Shown: positions 1 to 10,665 of the stretch, piece by piece
How the letters are laid out: every line of letters starts with the position of its first letter
Numbering within the stretch: position 1 is the first letter of the stretch
Assembly (NCBI GenBank): GCA_036924085.1
Contig: JAVGWX010000002.1
Location: 51,454,605 to 51,518,604, forward strand
Length of the DNA: 64,000 nucleotides
Direction of reading: 5' to 3'
Origin: Ariolimax columbianus
Lineage: Eukaryota > Mollusca > Gastropoda > Stylommatophora > Arionidae
The notes under the pieces: model-generated
The model's database searches: none
Seen by the model: only the letters and a program-made list of their open reading frames with translations
What the model was told of the DNA's origin: nothing
Made by a program: the position numbers and the translations under genes

Positions 1-897
1 ATCAACTCAAATAAAGCCATAATGTTATATTGACAAAAGACAACAAAAGTACACATAATTGTCCTCGTTTCTGGCAGACAAACATCGGGCCCCATTCTCA
101 TAATGAAGCCAGTGTAAATGGAGACTAGTAAATCGTAGTTAATGTAGCTTGGAAATCCTTTACAACTGTAACGCTACATTGTCTACACATTCTCAGAAGC
201 TGACCATGACCCAATCAACCCATCGATATCGAACCTGACAGCAAGGACGGTCAATATCTAGGGGAAGTTAACTAGGCCGAACGGAATGCACGGCAAGATT
301 ATTGCTTCTGTTCGCTTTAATGAAAATGTTCAAGGAAAGAATTATGGGATTTTGCAAATGGGGGTCTTTGAAAGGGGTTCTTAGCAATTCAAATAGGATA
401 AAACAAACGCCTGATGTTTGTGGAATATCCGTCTGCGTTTGTCGTGGGTTGTTCAAACATTACTGCATTTTGAAATGAAGTGAATTTCTCGTTTTCCCAG
501 GCATTGCAAAATCAGAAGCAGAGTTCAGTGAAGTCATGGACAAATGTGGCTATTTTATGAACATATGTACTAAATCCCATTGACCAATATCTCGGGGGGG
601 GGGGGGGGGGGGTGTCGTTCAGACGATAAATTCAATATTAGCTTTTCAATGTTTTGAAGTAATTAATAAATTATGTTTGCGCCGAGTTCGTGGGACTGTC
701 AGGCTTGATCGGGTTAAATATCTTAAGCCTATACCTATATTCAGGGACCGTATTTGGGCACCTCGTTCAGAGACCTCTAGAATATAATATCGTTAGCAAA
801 ATAGTACCTTGAGAGTTGATACCACTATCAAGAGCTCCTGTTAACCGCGAGAGTGTGACTGGGCCCAAGTTAACATGTAATATTGTTTATTTTATTT
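1..897. other. No gene seen; unique-looking sequence
   Basis: I see no open frame with recognisable protein, no tandem array and no known repeat here, apart from a 19-base poly-G run at 594-612. The short minus-strand frame at 268-456 shows no recognisable domain and I do not call it a gene. Confidence 0.5.
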
Positions 898-1162
898 TCG
901 ACGCTCGTCATAAAAAGGACGTCGTGTCGTAGTTTACAGCAAGGCTGAATATCCGCACTATTCGGCCCGACACATCCGATTTTTTTACTACCGGGTTTGC
1001 CTTCCCACTGCCATCCCTTTCCTTTGGCCAGACTACACTAGTGACTGCTGCAGCCTGTTTCCAGGTCAGCCACGTGCAGGCGGAATATGGTCAGGGATGG
1101 TCCGCAGACCCTGATCAAGCAATCAGATACGAGTCGCTCGCTAGCTGCTGTCAGCTCATGCA
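898..1162 (-). mobile_element. SINE B' (diverged subfamily of SINE B)
   Basis: Read on the minus strand this copy carries the SINE B landmarks in order: GCTGACCTGGAAACAGGCTGC, TCTGGCCAAAGGAAAGGGAT, an AATCGGATGTGTCGGGCCG core, then CTGTAAACTACGACACGACG. It differs from typical SINE B by its 3' part, which has GTCC-TTTTT-ACGAGCG instead of the GGTAGCGGGAGATTGAGAACG block. The copies at 26641-26830 and 28912-29208 share this variant end, so B' looks like a real subfamily. It has no coding capacity. Confidence 0.6.
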
Positions 1163-1281
1163 TTGCTGCATCTTGGCCTCGTGATGTTGTTTCTAAAAAA
1201 TATCTTCTAAATTGTGCCCCAAATATGTGCGGGACACTACATTGCTTAATAGTAGATGATTGTACATCAAAAGAAGGGATG

Positions 1282-1620
1282 ATGAGCTGCAGTGGTCAGC
1301 GACCCATAGCTGACTGCTAGCGTCAGGGCGGCGAACCAGAGCTGCCAAGACCCTTTTACACCTCCACGCGGTGATCCTGGATAACAGGCTGCAGCAGGGC
1401 AGACTGGCTAAGGAGAAGGGATCGAAGAGGGAATGCTAACCCGGTACTCAAAAATGATTGCTGAAGTCGGATGTGTTGGACCGAAAGGTGCAAATATCGC
1501 AGTCAAGCTGTAAACTACGACACAACGCATGCCGTTCTCTGGACTACATTCTGCTACTTACGCCCTTTTAGGGTTTGGCAGCGGGAGATTGAGAATGAAC
1601 GAAGCCAAGCCAAAAGAAGG
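1282..1620 (+). mobile_element. SINE B, GCCAA-tail subfamily
   Basis: This is a near full-length copy of an approximately 340-bp interspersed repeat seen about a dozen times in the window. It starts with GAGCTGCAGTGGTCAGCGAC, which resembles a pol III A box. It then carries AACAGGCTGCAGCAGGGCAG, GCTAAGGAGAAGGGATCGAA and the core GCTGAAGTCGGATGTGTTGG. It ends with GCAGCGGGAGATTGAGAATG followed by GAAGCCAAGCCAA. The 3' orientation is fixed by the tail and by the 5'-truncated copy at 37258. No B box was recognised in this orientation, so a tRNA origin is unproven. Confidence 0.75.
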
Positions 1621-1686
1621 GATGGGCAGCAAAAACACGTACTCCAGGAGTGCTGGAGAAGTCATTGTCGCATTAACTGCAGGAGT

Positions 1687-1938
1687 ATTTTTTGTTTTGT
1701 TTTGCGTTCGCCTTATTTCTCTAATCCCCAAGGCGGTGTGCGTTGCACTGTGGTTTTTATTTTGCGCCTGTCGGTCCAATGCATCCGACTTCAGCATGCA
1801 TTTTATGTAAGGGTCTGCTTCCTCCTGCATTTTCTAAGGGTTTGCTTCCCCGGGGTAACGGCCGGTGCTGTGATGGGGATCGAACCCAGCTTCGGGCTGT
1901 GAGCCGTGCTACTTAACCACTAGGCCTCGCCGTCCCCT
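1687..1938 (-). mobile_element. SINE A, full-length tRNA-derived SINE
   Basis: On the minus strand the element begins GGGGACGGCGAGGCCTAGTG, with a tRNA-like A box (GGCCTAGTGGTTAAGT). It has a B box (GGGTTCGATCCCC) about 45 bases later, then a body ending in GCGAACGCAAAAC. The body contains the core TGCTGAAGTCGGATGCATTG shared with SINE B. It is flanked by an 11-bp direct repeat, ACTGCAGGAGT, at 1676-1686 and 1939-1949, consistent with target-primed insertion. The site lies inside a two-copy, roughly 36-bp tandem repeat (1640-1680 and 1940-1978). Confidence 0.85.
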
Positions 1939-2000
1939 ACTGCAGGAGTGCTGGAGAAGTCATTGTCGCATTAACTGCGGTTCTTCCTTGTTTTTCATCA

Positions 2001-2500
2001 TCCTCATCTTCTTCTTCTTGTTCTGCGCTCGTTCTCAAACTCCCACTACCAAACAATGAACATCGCTTTGTAAGTAGCAGGGTGTAGTCCAGGGAACGGA
2101 ATGCGTTGTGTCGCTAGTTTACAGCTTGACTGCGATATTTGCACCGATCGCCCCGACACATCCGTGTTCGGCAGCAGACATTTTTTGAGTACCGGGTTAG
2201 CTTCCCATCTTCGATCCCTTCTCCTTAGTCATCCCTTCTTCTAAGTCATCCCTTCTCCTTAGTCATCCCTTCTTCTTAGTCATCCCTTCTCCTTAGTCAT
2301 CCCTTCTCCTTAGTCATTCCTTCTCCTTAGTCATCCCTTCTCCTTAGTCATCCCTTCTCCTTAGTCATTCCTTCTCCTTAGTCATCCTTTCTCCTTAGTC
2401 ATCCCTTCTCCTTAGTCCTCCCTTCTCCTTAATCATCCCTTTTCCTTAGCCAGGCTGCTATGTTGCAGCCTGTTATCCAGGATCACCAAGTGAAGGTATA
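2001..2500 (-). mobile_element. SINE B with GAA tail and internal 17-bp expansion
   Basis: Minus-strand order: AGGCTGCAACATAGCAGCC region, then a long 17-bp array, then GATCGAAGATGGGAAGCTAA, the core, CTGTAAACTAGCGACACAAC, GTGGGAGTTTGAGAACGAGC and the tail GCAGAACAAGAAGAAGAAG. The element is 5' truncated near 2500. The array at 2212-2448 replaces exactly the GGCTAAGGAGAAGGGAT segment, so this SINE was expanded from within. Confidence 0.8.
2212..2448 (-). repeat. 17-bp minisatellite inside SINE B
   Basis: About 14 copies of TCCCTTCTCCTTAGTCA (plus-strand reading) with few changes. In single-copy SINE B the same place reads TCCCTTCTCCTTAGCCAG, so the unit is the element's own sequence. SINE B landmarks sit directly on both sides. 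Confidence 0.9.
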
Positions 2501-2799
2501 GAGTAGGTCAGGACTGTTTATATTAAACATTTCTAACTTTTAATTTTTCTACAATACTGCTGAGTGAAACGATTATGTTCTTCACTAATTTTAGTGACTT
2601 CTCTTTTGGTAGCTCTACATCTATATCCCTCTTTCCCCTCATTATCCTTTCCATTCTCGTTGAATATAAACACGCCCCATTGACATAATTTTACTTTAAA
2701 TACGGAAGAAGCACCAAGAGAATTGACTGATAAATAAGCAGGAGATGGAGAGAAGGATTCATTTAACTATTAAACAACAAAATAGGAGGGAGAATATAC

Positions 2800-3470
2800 A
2801 GCTGGATCCGAGACTTCCTCCGGTACAGAACAGCACGAGTGAAACTAGATTGATCACTGAGCCATAGAAAAGGTCTCCAACAAGGCGTTCCTTAAAGAAG
2901 AGACATCCCTCTTATCCTCTTTATCCTGTTCATAGATGGCATCGTGGGAATACTTGTAAAGAAAGTATCCTGTGGTCTACACGCTGACGACTTCGCACGA
3001 AATGCTGCAGAACTACTGACAACAGTTCAAAACAGAATGCAGACAGTACCGGACTTCAATATAAAGTAGGCTGCACATTGAGGAATACAGATTAACACCT
3101 CAAAGATAGTTACAGCGTACTTCTCACTGCCCAACACACAAGAAACAAGAAGTAATCTAAATGGCAAAGAGCTTCTAAAAGAAAATCTTCCCTGTGTATC
3201 TTGGAGTTAAAATGGGCAGGAGACTCAGATGGAGGGAACTCATACAGAAGCTAGAACAAAAAGCAACCGACAAACTATCTCTTATGAAGAAATTGGACAG
3301 AACAAACGCGGGAGCAAATAGCAACATCCTAAAAAATGTATATACTGGCAGTAAGGCCAGTCTTCGAATATGGTCTGGCAGCCTGGACTACGGCATCAAA
3401 GACAAACACGGAACGCCGAAACAATTTTCACAACTCAGGCTAAATGATAATAACGGGATGAATCAAGACC
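2800..3470 (+). pseudogene. LINE-I reverse transcriptase remnant
   Basis: Conceptual translation shows the RT landmarks in order. A degenerate GLQQGVP block lies near 2875 (intact copies read EQGVPQGG). A degraded catalytic box, HADDFA, lies near 2985 in place of FADDLA. The segment YLGVKMGRRLRW...LSLMKKLDRTNAGAN at 3197-3315 matches YLGVTFDRRMTW...MRKLAGTSWGAD in the intact copies. Stops occur between the blocks, so no functional enzyme is possible. The frame then enters the 41-bp array. Confidence 0.7.
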
Positions 3471-4390
3471 ACACCAACTCAGACAATGGAGGCATGTACA
3501 AACATAAGACCACACCAATCCAGACAATGGAGGCATTTACAAACATAAGATTACACCAATCCAGACAATGGAGGCATGTACAAACATAAGACCACACCAA
3601 TCCAGACAATGGAGGCATGTACAAACATAAGATTACACCAACCCAGACAATGGAGGCATGTACACACATAAGATTACACCAATCCAGACAATGGAGGCAT
3701 GTACAAACATAAGACCACACCAATCCAGACAATGGAGGCATGTACAAACATAAGACCACACCAATCCAGACAATGGAGGCATGTACAAACATAAGACCAT
3801 ATAAAGCCAGACAATGGAGGCATGTACAAACATAAGACCACACCAATCCAGACAATGGAGGCATGTACAAACATAAGACCACACCAATCCAGACAATGGA
3901 GGCATGTACAAACATAAGATTACACCAACTCAGACAATGGAGGCATGTACAAACATAATACCACACCAATGCAGACAGTGGAGGCATGTACAAACATAAG
4001 ACCACACCAATCCAGACAATGGAGGCATGTACAAACATAAGATTACACCAACTCAGACAATGGAGGCATGTACAAACATAATACCACACCAATCCAGACA
4101 GTGGAGGCTTGTACAAACATAAGACCACACCAATCCAGACAATGGAGGCATGTACAAACATTAGACCACACCAATCCAGATAATGGAGGCATGTACAAAC
4201 ATAAGATTACACCAATCCAGACAATGGAGGCATGTACAAATATAAGACCACACCAACCCAGACAATGGAGGCATGTACAAACATAAGATTACATCAATCC
4301 AGACAATGGAAGCATGTACAAATATAAGACCACACCTATCCAGACAATGGAAGGACGTACAAACATAAGATTACACCAATCCAGATAATG
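3470..4390 (+). repeat. 41-bp minisatellite grown inside LINE-I coding sequence
   Basis: About 22 copies of a 41-bp unit (CCAATCCAGACAATGGAGGC plus ATGTACAAACATAAGACCAC and one more base), with modest sequence variation such as GATTAC for GACCAC. In one frame a unit reads TPIQTMEACTNI, which lines up with TPIVELEKITKL just after the RT domain of the intact LINE-I copies. LINE-I homology resumes straight after the array. The long frames on both strands here are translated repeat, not genes. Confidence 0.9.
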
Positions 4391-5730
4391 CAAGTGTTTA
4401 CAGATATAAGACTCATAAATGCTAGACGAGAGGAAAGTGTGTCGACAAACAGCAAAAAGGTGATATGCATGTCTGACCATTCCATTCATATCAAATTGAT
4501 ACATCCAGTTTAAAACAAGCTTTAGAGAACCAGCTTCATCCATATATCAAACCACCTGCACCATAAATGTGGAGACCTAATAACCAACCAACCTGCAGAA
4601 ATAGAAATGTTTATCAACTATTAAAGCCAAGCTACAACATTAACAACATCAAATAAGTACAGAAATCCCAGGAATAAAAAGAAAAAGACCAATACAGTAT
4701 CCACAAACTGAAAACTTTGACATAAGCAATGATTGAGGAGACATATTATGCCAAGGAATGGACACAGGTGTACACAGATGGTTCAGCATAGGGGGCAGGC
4801 TGGAATGGGGGAGGAGGCATATCCATAAGACACAAAAGTGGAAATATAACAAAAGAGGCTTTCCCAACAGGGAAGGCGTCCATAAACCTCAAAGCAGAAT
4901 CTATGGCTGTCATGAGAGCATTGAGAATACTTGAGACAGAAAAGCAACTACAAACAAATTTTTAAAAAAGAGTTTCTTCACACAATGCAGATATCTATTA
5001 GAGGCAATACAAAAAAACTAACAACGAACCGATATTATCAGAAATCAGAGCAGAACTAGGAAAACTTCAGAGCCTCAACAATAGTGCTCCATTGGCTGCC
5101 ATCCCACGGCGGAATCACAGAAAACGAGAGAGCTGACGCTGAATCAAAAGATGGCAGTAATAAAAGTAAGAAGCATGTCCTTTACACAACGTAGCTTCTT
5201 ACAACCGCCACATATTTGGCTGTCATAAGTTTATTTGGCAAGTGTGCAGTACGGCAGGTTGCCATTTCTAACCGTACGTGGAGGAGCAATCGTCCGAGAA
5301 AAAACCCAGTGTCTGTCAAACTGGACGAAGCAGACCCTTACATAAAATGCATGCCGAAGTCGGGTGCACTTGTCCGACAGGGCGCAAAATAAAAACTTAG
5401 TGCAACGCATACCGTCTTATGGGATACAGAGACAAGGCAAACGCTTAAAATAAAAAATAATCTACCTTATTTCGTCTGAGAACTGGTCACTGCAGACTAC
5501 TAGAACATCTATACCGACTAAAGATCTCACACGCAGATGACTGCCCATCTGGAACAAGGGGCCAAAATCCTGAACATATTCTACAAGTATTCTCACTTTT
5601 ATAGTATAATGAGATGTCAGACATGACCAGAGGGTGCGTAGCTGAGACAAAAGCTGTGGGGCAGCCGCTCTGAACCGGTGAAGACTACAGCCTTCTTCCT
5701 GACTATTGGTCTGCAGATATAGCGTGACCA
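4370..5730 (+). pseudogene. LINE-I RNase H and C-terminal remnant
   Basis: After the array the translation INARREESVSTN... and MSDHSIHIKL (4410-4500) parallels MTDRRDCRAQLQ...LTDHPMHQRL of the intact copies. A VYTDGSA block near 4770 and KAESMAVMRALR near 4890 match the RNase H YTDGS and RAEAEALRAA motifs. WLPSHGGITENERADAESKD near 5095-5155 matches WVPSHCNIQGNEEADRLAKE. RLRTGHCRLL and DDCPSGT...EHILQ at 5465-5590 match the terminal CPCGTG...EHLLQNC motif. Stops and a SINE A fragment disrupt it. Confidence 0.7.
5325..5460 (+). mobile_element. SINE A 3' fragment nested in LINE-I
   Basis: The segment AAGCAGACCCTTACATAAAA followed by TGCATGCCGAAGTCGGGTGC and an A-rich end is the 3' half of SINE A. 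The tRNA-like head is missing. It separates the RNase H and C-terminal parts of the old LINE-I copy, so it inserted later. Confidence 0.75.
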
Positions 5731-5774
5731 AAGATCATAAACGCAAAGAAGAAGAGAAAGCAAGACAAAAGCAA

Positions 5775-6065
5775 AGCAGTTGACTGGAAAAAAAACAGCA
5801 GGTATTCCCCCTACCAAAACAATACCATGTCTGATCACTCTGTATTGATCTGGAAAAAAAAACCAGCAGTGATTCCCCCTACCAAAACAATACCATGTCT
5901 GATCACTCTGTATTGATCTGGGAAAAAAAACCAGCAGTGATTCCCCCTACCAAAACAATACCATGTCTGATCACTCTGTATTGATCTGGAAAAAAACCCA
6001 GCAGTGATTCCCCCTACCAAAACAATACCTTGTCTGATCACTCTGTATTGATCAGGTAAAAAAAA
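5775..6065 (+). repeat. 68-bp minisatellite, about 4 copies
   Basis: Successive ACCATGTCTGATCACTCTGT blocks start 67-68 bases apart, each containing an A-run of 7-9 bases. The array starts within about 50 bases of the last recognisable LINE-I sequence. Confidence 0.85.
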
Positions 6066-6339
6066 AACAGCAGAGTGAAAACAGAGTTGGTGGGTCCGTT
6101 TCCACAATACCAAGTATGTTATCAGTTCACACTGCAACTGACATTTTATTAAGGTGAACAATAATTAAGTCCAAAGTCACTCAATGTGATGTACATACTT
6201 TCATTAATGGAGAATAGAAGAATTGAATTGGTATGATACACACGATATCAACATAAATTGACAGTAGGTGGTGAAGAAATCGACCAGGTCACGCATAGTG
6301 AATAACTGGGCTCCAGAATTGACCCAAAAAATGGCGACT

Positions 6340-6640
6340 TCTCCAAAAAATCGGAAGAAGAATTGCTATGGCAACGGAGAGGTTAAACATCCTGAACAAC
6401 AACAAAATGACTACAAGTGAAAGTCTTGAGAGCCTGTATTTTTTTCCTATGGCAGCATTTAGCTGCGAAACATGGACGATTACCATAACTTCTAGGAAAA
6501 GAAACGAATCATGCGATTCAAAATGTTACAGAAAGATCCCCAGAATACCCTGGACGGAGAAAAAGACAAATATAGACATTCGGCAAGAGCTGCGCCATTG
6601 GGTACTGAAATGGTTGCATTTAAACTACATAAAAGACGCT
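6340..6640 (+). pseudogene. LINE-A RT C-terminal fragment
   Basis: The translation RRIAMATERLNILNN, then CETWTITITSRKRNES, then YRKIPRIPWTEKKTN resembles the post-catalytic part of a widespread LINE reverse transcriptase (typical order: RRIAxAK, YGCETWTI, YRRMLRIPWTEKxTN). The fragment has no catalytic box and no intact frame beyond about 120 codons. I infer a short decayed insertion; family placement is tentative. Confidence 0.6.
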
Positions 6641-6984
6641 CACATTATTCCATGTAATAACATTTCAGTTCCTCCTTGCGTAAAAGCAAATGTTGCTATA
6701 AGCAGGAATTGTTATGACAAGGTGGAAAGTTAATTTCTAGCTATAGTCGCTAGAGACAGCTAAAAATTGTATCTATTATCCATCAGTTTCGCGGTGTAAT
6801 TGGATTGGTATTTATGGATTCTAGACCACGGCTTCTCAAACTTTGACTTGTGAGAACCACTTCTAGGACTGTCAAAACATAGACGGGCAAACATTATGGT
6901 CCTTCAAAATACGAGGCAGATTGATTAATGGACAATAACGTCATGTGCGTTCAAAGTACACACGGTCTATCAGTTCGGGCAAAT

Positions 6985-7165
6985 TACACACATACCACCT
7001 CTTACACGGTCAAATCACAAACAGACTACTCCATTGTCAGTCCAATCACACACAGACCACGTCTGAAGATCTCAAACCACACACAGACCACATCTGAGAC
7101 GGCCAAATCACACAGACCACGTCGGAGACTGTCAAATCACACACAGACTACTTTTGAAACTTCAA
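6985..7165 (+). repeat. Diverged ~31-bp minisatellite
   Basis: Five or six imperfect copies of ACACACAGACCACGTCTGAG followed by a variable CTCAAATC-type end. The repeat copies differ at many positions, so the array looks old. Confidence 0.7.
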
Positions 7166-7214
7166 ATAACTCTTCTGCCATGATGTGCATATCATATAAC
7201 TGATCTAATTTTAA

Positions 7215-7630
7215 CAATAAAGCCTAAGATTGACCCAACCATTCCAGGAATCCCATAGGCTGATATACTTTGGTTTGACCCAATAATTGTTGCAATCCCA
7301 TTGACTAATGTACTCTAGTTTGGCCCAATAATTGCTGGAATCCCATAGGCTGATACACTGTTTGACCCAATCATTACTGAAATCCCATCGGCTGTTATAC
7401 TCTAGTTTGACCCAATAATTGCTGAAGTCCCATAGGCTGATATAATCAAGATTGATCCAATCATCACTGAAATCACATTGGGGCTGATATAATCAAGATT
7501 GATCCAATCATCACTGAAATCACATAGACTGATATAATCAAGATTGATCCAATCATCACTGAAATCACATAGGCTGATATAATCAAGATTGATCCAATCA
7601 TTACTGAAATCCAATATGCTGAAAGCCCGT
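7215..7630 (+). repeat. Diverged 45-60-bp satellite
   Basis: Repeats of a unit containing GATTGATCCAATCATCACTG and AATCACATAGGCTGATATAA. Right-hand copies are 45-47 bp apart and nearly identical; left-hand copies are longer and more diverged. The 80-residue minus frame (DDWINLDYISLC repeated) is translated array. Confidence 0.75.
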
Positions 7631-7639
7631 TTAGCTTCT

Positions 7640-8260
7640 CTCACTCCGGATATGTCGATCCAGATTCAGTGACAATTGTAAAAGTCCTCATGGACTAGAT
7701 ACAAGAACTATTCATAAGACAGTGTTTCCTGTTTACAGTGAGAAATGTTTGTCGCGTAAAGTGGGACATAACTCGGTCCATACATTCTCTTAAGGACGCT
7801 CCATAATTGCTGACCACGCCTGACTTGGTCATTCTGCACAGATTGTAACAGAAGCATGTGTGCGGTGGGTAGGGGAGGGAGATGATTCGAGCTGACGGGA
7901 TTAATGATATACGATGTATCAACTGCAACAGTGTGTTCACATGGTTTAGCCTATTGCATAAAGCATACGTGTGCTCGTGTTGGGCACCCAGACAACTGAC
8001 TGACGAACACAAAAAGAACCTTGCATTGAGAAAGCAATGGGGTAAGTGTATCAATATTGGTGGAAATGATGTTGACACACAAGAGACATTGTAAATGCAA
8101 TAATAAACGATTTTCAAGTTTGTATCAAGTTTAGTTTTACTTTAAAAGCCAATTGCGATCTATTTACTGACCTGTTTTCGCAATGAAACAAAAAATTGCA
8201 GGTTACGTCTTCTTGCAAAATCCTATATTCATCTTATATTGGGGGATTAAGATGCTGAGA
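7640..8260. other. No gene or recognised repeat
   Basis: Two overlapping open frames occur at 7695-8117 (minus) and 7882-8094 (plus). Neither has a recognisable domain and both probably arise by chance. I see no tandem structure. Confidence 0.4.
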
Positions 8261-8264
8261 AATT

Positions 8265-8600
8265 CATGAGCTGCAGCGGTCAGTGACGTATAGCTGATTG
8301 TTAGCATCAGGGTCAGCGAACAAGAGCTGTCTAGAACTTTCTACACCTCCACGCGCTGAGCCTGGATAACAGGCTGCAACAAGGTAGACTGGCTAAGGAG
8401 AAGGGATCGAATAGGGAAGGCTAACCGGTATTTACAAATTCCTGCTGAAGTCGGATGTGTTGGACCGAAACGTGCAAATATCGCAGTCAAGCTGTAAACT
8501 ACGACACAACGTTCTCCGGATAACATCCTACTACTTGCAAAGCCTGTTACATGGCTTGGTAGTGGGAGATTGCGAACGGGCGAAGAAGAAAAGAAGTAGA
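8265..8600 (+). mobile_element. SINE B, GAA-tail copy
   Basis: Full set of SINE B landmarks: ATGAGCTGCAGCGGTCAGTG at the start, AACAGGCTGCAACAAGGTAG, GGCTAAGGAGAAGGGATCGA, core GCTGAAGTCGGATGTGTTGG, CTGTAAACTACGACACAACG, then GGTAGTGGGAGATTGCGAAC and a GAAGAAGAAAAGAAG tail. Confidence 0.8.
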
Positions 8601-9424
8601 TCTTATATTGAAAGAGTTCGCACAACTGGCCGTATAGAAATCTACATTTCATATCGTCAGACGTGTCCTTAAATCACGTTAGTGAACTACAGTGGAGGGG
8701 GGTGGTAGCTATACTGAATATAAGGAGATCAAGAAGCCACTGGAAGAAAAAAATTTCAGCCAGAAAACGATACAAGGTCATAACACTTGGGCGAGTCCAT
8801 TCCAAGTTACCCAGTCACATTGATCTGACTAGCCATCCGTCATGGGCGATAATAGCGTACATTTTCTGTTCTTTAGTATTTCCCACGAGTATTGCTTTCG
8901 CTCCCTTATTAATGTTCGACTTTCTAGTATCTCCGTATTTCTAGGCCAGGCCGCTTCACATCGACACAGAACTGAGGGTCTGAAACATGAAGCCCGCGGA
9001 CTTTAACGGCCCGTCAAACCGTATCCTCTGGCCTTCAGTGTAAGTGGCATCAAAACGTGAAGATATATCACGTAGAGATGTTTATTAACTTAACCAGGTA
9101 TATAACGTTTAACGAAAATAGAGTAATAGAAAGCCCACGTTTCCACAAAGCATATTTTATGAAGTACGTATATGCAAGTATTTACCTCTGTGGTACCCGG
9201 CATGTCACAACAGACGACTACAGAGGGTTGTGAGTGGCACTGACAACCTCATCGTGTTAAAAACCATTGCTCCCAAACAGACACTGCAGGATTCCATAAA
9301 AGGCGTTAGAGTAAGGTGCCAAAAGCAGTGTCAGGCCCATGCTTTAATAACTAGCGAGGTAGGGTATGAAAGACGAATTAATCCAGGTATTACTTGTGGA
9401 CTCATGGGCTCTTTACAGTGTCTT
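8601..9424. other. No gene or recognised repeat
   Basis: Short open frames only, none with recognisable motifs. No array or SINE landmark was found. Confidence 0.4.
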
Positions 9425-9812
9425 CATGTGGTCTTCGGGTAATCTAACACTGTCTTCATGTGGTCTTCAGGTAATCTAACACTGTCTTCATGTGGTCTTC
9501 AGGTAATCTAACATAGTCTTCATGTGGTCTTCATGTAATCTAACATTGTCTTCATGTGATCCCCCGGTAATCTAACGTTTTCATGTGGGTCCTCGCGTAA
9601 TCCAACGTTTTCATGGGGTCCTCAGATAATCTAACATTGTCTTCATGTGGTCCTCAGGTAATCTAACATTGTCTTCATGTGGCGCTCTGGTGGTCAGTCT
9701 AACAGTGTCTTACGTGGTCCCCGGGTAATACAAATTGTCTCCATGTGTCTCTAGAGTAATCCAAATTGTCTCCATGTGTCTCTAGAGTAATCTAAATTGT
9801 CTCCATGTTAGG
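9425..9812 (+). repeat. 32-bp minisatellite, left part
   Basis: About 12 copies of a 32-bp unit (AATCTAACACTGTCTTCATG followed by TGGTCTTCAGGT). Copies change progressively toward the right into TAATCCAAATTGTCTCCATG units. The same later-type units reappear at 10666, on the far side of the LINE-A fragment, so one array was split. Confidence 0.85.
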
Positions 9813-9814
9813 TC

Positions 9815-10665
9815 AGGTCATCCGGTAACCAGTAAGGTCGTTGGTGCTCACAACACCACGCCAACCTTCTCTGTCAGCGGCCGCTCTCTGTGCCTCTTCT
9901 GGTCGGAGATTGGTCCATTCTTTTATGTTGTCCTCCCACCTCTTTTTTTGGGACGGGCCCGTCGTCGTCTGCCTTGCACCTTTCCGTGGAGGATCGTATT
10001 TGCAAGACCCTTTGATCTCGATATGTGACCGTTCCAAGCGAGTTTCCTTCTTTTGACTGTTTCAAAAGAGTTCTTAAAAATGCCATATTGCTGTTGTAAT
10101 TCTATCTCGTATTTCCTCATTTTAACTCGATCTTTATACATGACGTTTAAAAGTCTTTGGAAACATCTCATCTCCAAGGCATGTGTCCTTCGCTGAAGGT
10201 CAGCTGTAACTGTCCATGTCTCACAAACATAGAGGAATATTGACAGGGCCAATATACGCATTAATCTGATTTTTCGTGCATCGTGCCAACAGTTTATCTT
10301 GCCAGATTTTGTTACGCCGGGCAAGCGCCGCTATTATATGTTCTATTCTGACCATCATCTCACATTTTGATCCTTCGTCACTGGCAATCGAACCCAGATT
10401 TTTAAAACGGTCAACCACTTCGAGTTCCTGGCAATTAGCGTGTATCCTACTGTTGAAGTCCCCTGCGTTGTTGGTCATTAATTTGGTATTTGCAGTTTGT
10501 ATCTCCATACCATAGCCAATAGCTGTTTCATCGAGCCTTCTGACCCATTCCTGGATTTCTGTTTCTTAACTCGCCAACCCGTCGATGGCATTTGCAAAAC
10601 GAAGGTTAGTAATCATTCGGCCTCCTATCTTGACAGTACCAACGTGACCTCCGAGTGGAGGTCTC
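9815..10665 (-). pseudogene. LINE-A RT fragment inside the 32-bp array
   Basis: Minus-strand translation gives GGRMITNLRFANAIDGLAS (expected ITNLRFADDIDALA), then GYGMEIQTANTKLMTNNAG, RFKNLGSIASDEGSKCE, YVCETWTVTADLQRRTHALE, KRRKLAWNGHISRSKGLA and RWEDNIKEWTNLRPEEAQRA. This is the palm end, thumb and C-terminus of a well-known LINE RT lineage. The catalytic FADD is changed to FANA, and stops and frameshifts separate the blocks. The element is 5' truncated and its 3' end abuts the array at 9812. Lineage name uncertain. Confidence 0.75.

Larger units (their letters stand above)
2750..5760 (+). mobile_element. Old, degenerate LINE-I copy, interrupted
   Basis: This is an ancient plus-strand relative of the LINE-I elements at 46180 and 54905. 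It can be followed in pieces: RT motifs (2800-3470), thumb (4370-4510), RNase H (4745-5180) and the C-terminal Cys/His region (5463-5600). It is interrupted by a 41-bp minisatellite (3470-4390) and a SINE A fragment (5325-5460), and many stops and frameshifts are visible. Its 3' side runs into a 68-bp array. Its divergence from the young copies suggests it is much older. Confidence 0.7.

Noticed and set aside
1471..1902. 143-codon open frame spanning SINE B and SINE A
   Set aside because: It crosses two independent SINE insertions in opposite orientations. The similar short frames at 52826-53038 and 60360-60667 come from the same SINE A body.
3463..4161. 232-codon minus-strand frame (CLHCLDW repeats), membrane-like
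   Set aside because: It is the antisense reading of the 41-bp array; the array is explained by LINE-I amplification.
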